This document shows, in pieces, positions 42,855 through 51,400 of a DNA stretch of 64,000 nt (positions are counted from its first letter, which is position 1; each line of letters opens with the position of its first letter). The stretch comes from DATKYQ01 sp035528415. Lineage in GTDB: Bacteria > Myxococcota > B64-G9. The stretch lies in assembly GCA_035528415.1 (NCBI GenBank), contig DATKYQ010000064.1:32647-96646 (forward strand), read 5' to 3'. The notes beneath the pieces are model-generated. The model was not told the DNA's origin and made no database searches. It saw only the letters and a list, made by a program, of their open reading frames with translations. Position numbers and translations under genes: made by a program.

Positions 42855-42890
42855 CAGCGACGGGTCCGTCTGCGACGTCCCACGTCGCTG
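42855..42890. repeat. hairpin between the tRNA-Arg 3'-end copies
   Basis: CAGCGACG (42855-42862) pairs perfectly with CGTCGCTG (42883-42890), with a 20-base loop. There is no gene in the interval 42845-42941. Confidence 0.55.
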
Positions 42891-42944
42891 TAAGCTCGAG
42901 TGCTGCTCCTCCCTGACGGTCGTCGCTGCGAACCAACAGAGAAA

Positions 42945-43018
42945 CGCGCCCGGAGGGGCTCGAACCCCCGGCCTGTGGATTCGAAGTCCACCGCTCTATC
43001 CAACTGAGCTACGGGCGC
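42945..43018 (-). tRNA. tRNA-Arg(TCG)
   Basis: 74 nt cloverleaf: acceptor GCGCCCG/CGGGCGC, anticodon stem GTGGA/TCCAC with loop CTTCGAA (anticodon TCG, decodes CGA), T arm TTCGAGC. CCA is not encoded. It is last in a minus-strand His-Lys-Arg tRNA cluster. Confidence 0.95.
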
Positions 43019-43024
43019 ATGATA

Positions 43025-43097
43025 TGGGTCGTAAAGGATTCGAACCTTTGGCCCGCGGATTAAGAGTCCGCTGCTCTACCAGCTGAGCTAACGACCC
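43025..43097 (-). tRNA. tRNA-Lys(CTT), copy 2
   Basis: 73 nt, identical to the copy at 36351-36423 except one D-loop base (AGCTGG here, AGTTGG there). Anticodon CTT. It lies 6 bp before tRNA-Arg and 45 bp after tRNA-His. Confidence 0.95.
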
Positions 43098-43100
43098 AAA

Positions 43101-43137
43101 ACGTGCCCCCGGGGAAATCGCCGGGTCCCCCGGGGGC
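43101..43137 (-). terminator. GC-rich hairpin between tRNA-His and tRNA-Lys
   Basis: GCCCCCGGGG (43105-43114) pairs with CCCCGGGGGC (43128-43137). In the minus direction it is followed by ACGTTTT. It may be a processing structure or an attenuator, since Lys and Arg lie downstream. Confidence 0.5.
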
Positions 43138-43142
43138 TTCAG

Positions 43143-43216
43143 GGTGAGTGATGGGGCTTGAACCCACGACATCTGGAACCACAATCCAGCGCTCTACCAA
43201 TTGAGCTACACCCACC
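43143..43216 (-). tRNA. tRNA-His(GTG)
   Basis: 74 nt with the extra G(-1) paired to C73. Acceptor GTGGGTG/CACTCAC contains one G-U pair. Anticodon stem CTGGA/TCCAG with loop TTGTGGT gives anticodon GTG (CAC, CAU). CCA is not encoded. It is first in the cluster. Confidence 0.95.
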
Positions 43217-43235
43217 ATGCCATTCCAGGCTGAAT

Positions 43236-43264
43236 TGCCTACCAGACGGGGACTTGTTTGTCAA
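43236..43264 (-). promoter_or_regulatory. candidate promoter for the tRNA cluster
   Basis: Minus strand TTGACA (43264-43259), 17 bases, TAGGCA (43241-43236), 19 bp before tRNA-His. Confidence 0.5.
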
Positions 43265-43316
43265 CACCCACTGCGGACTTCCCATCCCGGTGACGCACAG
43301 AGAGCCAAAAGAGTTT

Positions 43317-43344
43317 TTGACATCGGGGGCAGGAATCGTAAGAT
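43317..43344 (+). promoter_or_regulatory. promoter for the OmpA-family gene
   Basis: TTGACA at 43317-43322, 16 bases, TAAGAT at 43339-43344, 31 bp before the ATG that has GGAGG. Confidence 0.65.
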
Positions 43345-43375
43345 ATGCACAGTTTCCGTAGACGTGGAGGTTGCG

Positions 43376-45460
43376 ATGATCAGATATGCGATGACGATGA
43401 TGTTCGCCCTGGCGATTTGCCTGCCTGCCGCGGCCGGGGAACCCGACAAGAAGCCCGCCTCCATGGATGAGGCCGATGCGGCCATCGAGAAGGCCATGAC
43501 CGCGGCGGACGAGAGCGGCGCCGAGGGCGAGAAAAAAGATGCGGCCGCAGCCGCGACGGAGGTTGGCGCGAAAGAGACTGAATCGAAGCTGCGCTTCGTC
43601 TCGGCCGCGCCCGGCGGTGAGAGCGGATTGTTCCGGGTCATGCAGGCCGGCTCAGCCGAGGTTTGGACCATCCGCCTGGCAATACACGGCGGCTTCTTCA
43701 GCTCGTCGGGATCGGGAGGCTTTCTCAACTACAACGACTGGGCCGACTACTCCGAGTCACGGGTCGCGGGCCGCTTCTCGATTGCCTGGACTCCGCTGCC
43801 CTTTCTCGAGGCCTTCGCCTCGCTACGTTCCAGCTCGAACAAAAACTCGATCACCCGCCCGGAACTGCTGCAGACCCAGGGAGATTTCGAATTGGGCGCC
43901 AAGGGCTTCTACCAGGTGTTGCCCTGCCTGGGCCTGGGAGCCGACCTGGCGGTCGACTTTGTCAACGGCATCGGCGGCGTGACCCCGGATTTCGGCGGCA
44001 CCAGCCTGCGCACCAACGCGCTCGTCTCGTTCGACGCCCGCGGGCTTTCGCCCGATGTCCCGTTGCGCGCGCATCTCAATGCCGGCTTCATCATGGAGAA
44101 TACCTCGGTGCTCGAGGGCAACCGCGATCTCAACTACATCGAGATGTACGCCTTGCGGCTCAACAAGTACCACCGGGTCAACCTGGGCTTCGGCCTGGAC
44201 GCACCTTTACCGTATGCCGATCCCGTGGCCATCACGCCCTTCATCGAGTACAACGTCCAGCTGCCGATCGGCATCTCCGACGCCGATTTGGCCGGCGGCT
44301 CGCTCGATGAGCAGACCAAGTACGCCAATGTGATACCCATGTACCTGACCCCGGGCGTTCGGCTGACCTACCTCGACGTCATCACCCTCGACTTCGCCGT
44401 CGACATCGGCATCGGCGGCAACAAGGCCTACCTGGAGGGCGTACCGTCGACGCCGCCCTACATGGTATGGCTGGGGTTGACCTATTGTTTCGATCCCTCC
44501 AAGCGGGGCGAGGAGAAGATCGTCGAGAAAATCGTCGAGAAGGAGAGGGTCGTCGAGAAGCAGGTTGTCGCCCCGGTTACCACCGGGCGGGTCAAGGGCC
44601 GGGTTATAAACGCGGTTGACCAACAGCCGATACCGGGCGCGATCGTCGCCTTCGAGGGCGGCGAAATCACACCGGTGGGCTCGGACGCGCTGGAGGGCAA
44701 GTACGAGACCTACGACCTGACGGCCGGCAAGGTCAAACTTTCGGCCTCGCACGACGGCTACAAGCCGATGACCCAGGAGGCCGAGGTCAAGGCGGGCGAG
44801 GTTAGCCTGCTCGACTTCGCCCTCGAGCCCGAGATCAAGAAGGGCACGCTCTCAGGCAGCGTACGCGACGAGAAGGACAAGCCGCTGGCCGCCAGGATAG
44901 ACATCATCGGCCCGGCCGAACTTCACACCCAGGCTGCCGCGGACAGCGGTGAATTCTCCAGCCAGGTTCCCGAGGGTACTTACGAGGTCAAGGTCTCGGC
45001 AGACGGGTATCTCTCCAAGGGTCGCCGTTTCAAGATCGAGAAAGACAAGACTGTGGCGGCCGAGTTCAAGCTCACCCCGGCGCCCAAGAATCGCATCGTC
45101 ATAGTTATGAAGGACAAGATTGTCGTAAAGAAGAAGATCCACTTCGATTCCGGCCGGGCGACGATCCGGGTGGACAGCCTGTCGATCCTCGACGGCGTGG
45201 TGGACGTCCTGGTCAACAACATGCAGATCAAGAAGGTGCGCATCGAGGGGCATACCGACAGCATGGGTTCCAACAATGGCAACATGACCCTCAGCCAGAA
45301 GAGGGCCGACGCGGTTCGCAGCTATCTCGTCGAGCAGGGCATCACCCCCGAACGGCTGGATTCCAAGGGTTACGGCGAGGAAAAGCCGATAGCACCCAAC
45401 AACACCCGCCGCGGCCGCGCCCAGAACCGGCGCGTCGAGTTCATCATCGTCCAACAGTAA
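43376..45460 (+). CDS. OmpA-family outer membrane barrel protein with PEGA-like repeats
   Basis: 694 residues. Signal peptide 1-21. An outer-membrane beta-barrel region (about 80-390) is followed by a Glu/Lys-rich link (KIVEKIVEKERVVEKQVV), two carboxypeptidase-regulatory-like beta domains (GRVKGRVINAVDQQPIPGAI, GTLSGSVRDEKDKPLAARI) and an OmpA peptidoglycan-binding domain (about 570-690) with IHFDSGRATI, VRIEGHTDSMGSNNGN and LSQKRADAVRSYL. It ties the outer membrane to the cell wall. The start at 43376 gives a proper signal peptide; the frame is open further upstream to 43217. Confidence 0.88.
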   Translation: MIRYAMTMMFALAICLPAAAGEPDKKPASMDEADAAIEKAMTAADESGAEGEKKDAAAAATEVGAKETESKLRFVSAAPGGESGLFRVMQAGSAEVWTIRLAIHGGFFSSSGSGGFLNYNDWADYSESRVAGRFSIAWTPLPFLEAFASLRSSSNKNSITRPELLQTQGDFELGAKGFYQVLPCLGLGADLAVDFVNGIGGVTPDFGGTSLRTNALVSFDARGLSPDVPLRAHLNAGFIMENTSVLEGNRDLNYIEMYALRLNKYHRVNLGFGLDAPLPYADPVAITPFIEYNVQLPIGISDADLAGGSLDEQTKYANVIPMYLTPGVRLTYLDVITLDFAVDIGIGGNKAYLEGVPSTPPYMVWLGLTYCFDPSKRGEEKIVEKIVEKERVVEKQVVAPVTTGRVKGRVINAVDQQPIPGAIVAFEGGEITPVGSDALEGKYETYDLTAGKVKLSASHDGYKPMTQEAEVKAGEVSLLDFALEPEIKKGTLSGSVRDEKDKPLAARIDIIGPAELHTQAAADSGEFSSQVPEGTYEVKVSADGYLSKGRRFKIEKDKTVAAEFKLTPAPKNRIVIVMKDKIVVKKKIHFDSGRATIRVDSLSILDGVVDVLVNNMQIKKVRIEGHTDSMGSNNGNMTLSQKRADAVRSYLVEQGITPERLDSKGYGEEKPIAPNNTRRGRAQNRRVEFIIVQQ

Positions 45461-45473
45461 AAATGGCGGTGTG

Positions 45474-48400
45474 TTACTTGGCCTGCTGCACCGACATGCC
45501 GTTGACCTGCTGCTGGAAGAAATTCTTGGCTTCGACCTTGCCCGCCGGTTTCACGAGTTCACCGTTGATGGCATCGTCCTCGAAATCGTAGACGGTTTTC
45601 TTGCGGTACCTGACGTTCTTGTCCGGTTTAGGCTGTGGCTCGGGGGACTTGCCCTCGAGTTTCTCGGTGCCGCGATAGAGCCCGAAGGCCCCGGCCTGTC
45701 GGGCAATCACCGTCACGGCCCCGTTGATGTCGGAGGCTATGAATATGCCCCTGAGATCCGTTTGTCCGACTATAAAGCGCTCATCCTGCGTCCCCTTGAG
45801 CTGGACTCTGGCTCCCGGCAACGGTTTGCCGCGGGCGGTGCGCACCGTTACCCGCACCCGTCCCTCGTCGGCTATTTCGGTCACATCCAAAGACAGCCCG
45901 CCCACCAGCACAAGACTATGGACGGCGTGCGAGCCGGCGTGAAGCAGCAGCAGATAGGCGCCCTTGCCCGGCAGGCGCAGGGGTTCTTTTTCTTCCCGCG
46001 TGATCCCGACTCTTTTCCGCGGGCGCAGGGTAGTGGCCAACACCGGCTTGATACCGGCCAGGTTGACGGTGGACAGGTCTCCGAGCGAACCCTTTACCAG
46101 GTAAAGGTTCATCGGGTCGACCCGGTAGGCGCGTAAGTCGATGCGCTCGAGGTTCCTGACAGTCATTGTCAAAGTAGGCCGCTTACCGGGCGGCACCGTG
46201 ATTACCTCGGGCACGGCCAGCAATGTCTTTTGAGATTCCCGGACGGTCTCTTCGGCGTCACGGAAGCTGTCTCGCACCGTTCTGTAAAGGGGCAGGGCGC
46301 GTTCCAGTTGGCCGCGGGCATGGTAGATCTGGGCCATGATGTAGCGCGCCATGTCCTGGTTCTCCTGGTCGGGAGATTCGTCGACCACCTGGCGGCAGAG
46401 TTTCAACGAGGGACTGTACTGTCCGAGCTTGAAATGCGCGAAGGCCTCCAGGTAGGCGATTGCCGGGGAGAGATCAGTCTTGGGAAAGCGGTGCAGTCCA
46501 GCCTGGCACCAGTCGATTGCCTGGCCCGGGCGCCCGCGCTCGAGCAGGGCGGAGGCCAACGAGTAGACCGCGGCCGGCGCCTGGGGATCCGCGGGGAAGA
46601 GGCCCAGGTAGCGGGACATAAATTCGACGACCTGATCGATCAGCCCGGGTCTGTCGAAGCCGGGGAGAGGCTCTCCGGAGCGCAGTCGATCCGCCCGGTC
46701 GAACAATACCTGGCTGAAGGCGTAGGTCGCCCTGGCGGCCGGTTCGGCATCGGGATAGGAGTCGAGTTGATCGCGCAGCAGGTCGATGGCCTCGGCCATC
46801 TCGTCCTGCGTCTCGAGGATGCCCACGCCGTGCACCTCGGACATGAAGCGCGCGTCGCAGACACCACGATCCAGGTGCAGGCCGGCCTCGTGGGATCCGA
46901 CCTTGCGATAAGCCGCCTGCAACGGCGCGATCTTGTCGAAGGGAATGACCAGATCGGGATTCTTCTCCTTGGCCAACTCGAAATACTTGACGATGCGTTG
47001 CGCATCTTTGAGCTCGATAGATGCGAACAGCAACCTGGCCTGCACGTCGCGGGCGATGTTTTCCTGCAGGTTGAATTTCTGATAGAGCTGCTCGAGCTTT
47101 TCGATGACCATCGAAGGCTGCTTTTCATCGGCTGCCGCCAGGCCAAGATGGTAAAGTTCGTCGGGAGTAGTGCGTCTATCCACCTCCCGCGCGCCCGGCG
47201 GATCGATAGTGAACATACGCCCGGCGGAAAGAACACTGGTACCCGGGTTGATTACCGAGATCAGACGAGCCGGCGCAAAGTTATAACGGCCCGGGTTCGT
47301 AGCCTGCAGGACATAGCTTATGGTTTGTATTCTATTTGAGCTGGATAGGTAAAAGGCCAGCCGGCGTCCACTTTGTGCCATGTGAGCCAGATAGCCGCTT
47401 TGCGAGCCCTCGACCAGTTCGAAGCCGGGCGGGATGCGCTCGTCGAGGACGCAGTGAGACAGATGTGTGGTGAAGTTGCGTTTTATCTTCAGTGTGACAC
47501 GTACTCGCCTGCCGGCCGGGATACTCTCGATCTCGTTGATCCAGGTAGAGCCGCCGCCCGCGACCACGCTGAAGCCGCCTGCGATTTCGTGTCCGCGATA
47601 GGACTGCGGCAGCGGCTCGACGTGGCGCTCGAGTGTGACCGCAGCCTGTTCGGCGGGTGGTTTGGCCTTGGCACGATAGCCCGACAAAGTTGCCAGGAAA
47701 ATGCAACTGCCATCCCCTTCGAGATGCAGATCGAGCTTGTTGTCTCCAGAGCGCAGCAAGGCAGGATCGATCGCCAAGGATTTATCGTAAGCGCCGTCGG
47801 CCGACGGGAAAGAGAGCGAGGCGGCCTTGCTGCCGTTGAGCGAGATAGTGATTCTGAAGCGCTCATGTCGATTGGGGGCCGCGAGAACCTTTCCCAGTGC
47901 CGCCGTCACGGCCTCGGCCTGGTTGGGAAACAGCCAGCCGAAAGCCGTGCCGCTTTCCATCAGCCAAGTCGTGCCCTGTTTGACGAGGGGATCGGAGGGC
48001 GCAACCTGCGCAAGCAGTTCGAGCGCGTGGGCGCGCTCGCATGTCGGGTCGCTCCAGCGCGGTTGCCACGAGAAAACAATTTTTCCGGACGCCGCCTGGT
48101 TGAGAGCGCTTCTTATCGGTTTGGCCAGTTCGGCGGCCTTTTCGGGCCGATCGAGCAGGCTCCAGGTTAGGCCCAGCATTGCCTGGGCGCCTGTGGGAAG
48201 ACTGCCGCGCAGGCGGTGCATCCGTTGCAAGTGCACCTGCGGAATCTGGGCCAGGCCCTCGTGCGCTAAAGCGTAGATCACCTCGACCCGCCGCACGAAA
48301 TCGTCGGGCGGCAGCGAAACCAGATAGCCCTTCAAGATTTCCAGTGCTTTCTGGTAACCGGCCTGGGGAAAGTTCCAGCCCAGGGAGCCTTCGAGCTTGC

Positions 48401-51400
48401 GCGCCCGGGCCAGCGCCCGCAGCGCCCGGGCCGTCATGACCGGGTCGCTGCTGCTTTGCTGCAGGGAAAGCGCCCAGCCGCCGTCGGATCTTTGAGCGAT
48501 TACCAGGTGTCGCAGAGCGCGCCTGAGGCGGGCCATCACCATGTCGCGCATGGTGGCATTCGCCCGGGGCCCGATATGATCGAGGATGTTCAGAGCAACC
48601 AGGGCCCCCTCGGGTCGATCGCCAAAGAGGAGCGGATCGAGTTCACCCGCCAGGATGATGTGGCTCAGGCGGGCGTCCAGGCGCAGATCGAGGCGGGCCG
48701 AAGAGAGGCCTTCATCCAATTTCATGGTGCGGCTGGTACTTTTCATGAGAAGTCCCGAGGCCAGCACCTGCTCGCGCACGCCGCGCGGCACGACCGGCAA
48801 TTCGCGAACCAGATGATCCGAGAGATCGCCGGCGGCGGCCGAAAGCTCGAAGCGCATTTTTCCAGCCGAGTCCTTGGGAACTGACAGAGATTTGAAAAAC
48901 ACCTCGGCGCTTCCGAGCGGCTTGATGGTCACTGCCTGTGAAAATATTGCCCCGGCAACGGCTAGTTTGACGGTCGCCTCGAGTTTTGCGCGGCTGTCGT
49001 TGTACACGCGCGCCGCGGGCTGCAGGCTGTCGCCTTCTTCCAGTGCGGGCGGCGCAATCAACTCTGCCCAGAACGGCCTGCTGGCCACCAACTGGGTGCG
49101 CTTCTCGCCGAGTTGGGTGTCGCGGGTGACGCCGCGGGTTGTTATCCGCCAGGTGGTCAAGGTATCAGGCAGCCTAAAGGTTACGTTGGCCAGGCCGTCT
49201 CTGCCCGTGCGCAGATCGGGAAAGAAGGCCGCGGTCTGGCTGAAATATTTGCGTAGAGCGCCTGAACCCAGCGCCATGGCCTTGCCCATACGCATATAGG
49301 CCTTGCCGCCGACTCCCCGGCCGTATCCGCCAGCTCCCAATCCGCCGGCTCCCATCCCGTAGCCGACCGTGCCGCCTACGAGCCCCTCCGTTTTGGCCAT
49401 CTTGGAAAAATCAGCGGTGGCCTTCTTGGTCATCTTGCGCCGCCGGGCGCCCAGGGCGGCCATGGCGGCCGAGTCTTCGGCTTCTTCGACCTCGGCTTTC
49501 TCGACCTCGGAGGCCTTGACCTCCGGAAAACGGTAAGCGTTCGACGAGATCGTCTCTATTTCTCCTTCGGGGCGCAACTGCTGGAAGGTCTCGATTAGAT
49601 CGGGTAGGTTCTCCGGGAACACCTTATAAAGGGCCTCATCGACGACCGCCACGACCAGGCGCGCATCGATCGGCCGACCGTCTGCGTCGCGGGCTATCAG
49701 GGTAAGGTTGACCTCGTCGCCCGGACCGTAACGCTTGCGATCCGGTCGTACCGTCAGGACGAGCTTGCGCGTCACGCGCACGGCCCGCGAGGCGGTGTAG
49801 AGGCGATCCTTGTTCATGGCCGCTGCCGAAAGCACGAAGTTGGGCACCAGCTTCAAAGTCAGCGGGATCTCGATTTTGTTCTCACCGCGCGACAGCCTGA
49901 CGGTGCGGTAGTTCAGGATTTCGTCCGTTTCGCAGGTCAATAGTACCAGCGCCCGGTCCATGTGGCTGCGGATGGTCACCCTGGCCGGCGTGCCCATGGT
50001 CAGCTCGGAACGCTCCAGGTCGAGGAAGAATCCCGGTTCGTCCGCCCCGACCGTGTTCACGCCTAGTTCGGCGCTGATTGGGTGGCCGGCCCGGTCGCTG
50101 CCGAAGACCCTGATGATGTGGACACCCTTGCCGGAAAGGCTAAGCGGCAGGCGCAGCTTTCCGGACGGTGGTACCTCGATTTGGCGCTCGAGCACGCGCA
50201 CCTCGGCGTTGGTGTCGGGTAGTCTCTTGACGGCCTGCAGGTTGAGGCTGGCAGCCCGTGGCTTGCCGTCCGGAGCGCTCACCGCGACCCGCAGGTCGAA
50301 AGACTGGCCCGCGAAAATCGTCTTCTGTCCGGCAGCCAGTGAAACAGCGTAGCCTTCCGCCGCCACAAGGGCCGTGGCCTCTTGCTGCAGGTTGAGACGC
50401 GGCAGTGTGATCTGCAAAACGGCCTTGTGTGTCTGTTCCATCGCCCGGGTGGGGAAGGAGAAACGAACCTGCCCGCGCTCATCGCAGGTCGCCTGGCGCC
50501 AGGTTTGCGCATCATCGAGGCGAAAGGCGATTTTCTCGAAGGCCGCCGCGGCCCCGCTTCGGTGGCGCACGCGAATGACTCCCGCAAGCGGCTCGCCGCG
50601 GAAGACTACCGGCCGATCGAAGGAGGCCGATAGATCGTAGGCGGGCAGTCGGTAACGTCGCACATGGAAACTGCCGCCGAAGGCGGCGCCCCCGTGGGCG
50701 CGTACGTTGATACCGTAGCGCCCGGCGGAGATGGCCGGGTCGAGAGTGATCTTCTTGTGAAATACGCCGAATTCGTCCAGCTTGGCCGTCTCCGTGAGTT
50801 TGGCCTGCGACAGTTGGATATCGATATGGACAATGTCGCCCGGCCGGTAAGCCGGCGTTCCCTGATGGTTTGGCCGGTCGCGCACGATGCCGGCGATCGA
50901 GACGCTGTCACCCGGCATGTAGGCGGGCCTGTCGGTGAAGACGAATGCGCGCGGGGCGGAGGCCGTACGGGGTTGCCCTCCCTGGTAGTCGATGCCGGTC
51001 CAGGCCAAATGGCCGCCGCGGATCGCAAGCGCCCGCAGGCCGTCGCCGGACTGGCTGTCCGGCAGGACGTGTTGCCACACTCCGTCGGAGCCGGTCTTGC
51101 CCTCGGCGACGATCCGCGCTCCGTCGGCGACGATGATGCGCGTGTCTCCCAATGGTCGTGTGTTTTTCAGATCCTGGCTGAAGACGAAGATCTTGCCAGG
51201 ACCGCTCTTGATGATCATTCCCAGGTCGGAGACCACCACGGCGGTTGTGGCTTCCAACTCGCCGGCCGTCAGGTGTACCAGGTACAGACCGGGCGAGTTG
51301 ATTTTCAAAGGCACTCGCTGGGTGATGCGCATGTGTTTTCGGTAGCCCGCCAGCGGGACATCGAAGGTTCTGTCAGGCGCACACAGGGCGATGTCCATGT

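Noticed and set aside
48000..49000. Thioester motif in the macroglobulin-like protein
   Set aside because: No GCGEQ or similar Cys-Gly-Glu-Gln was found in the thioester-domain-like region, so covalent trapping is not claimed.
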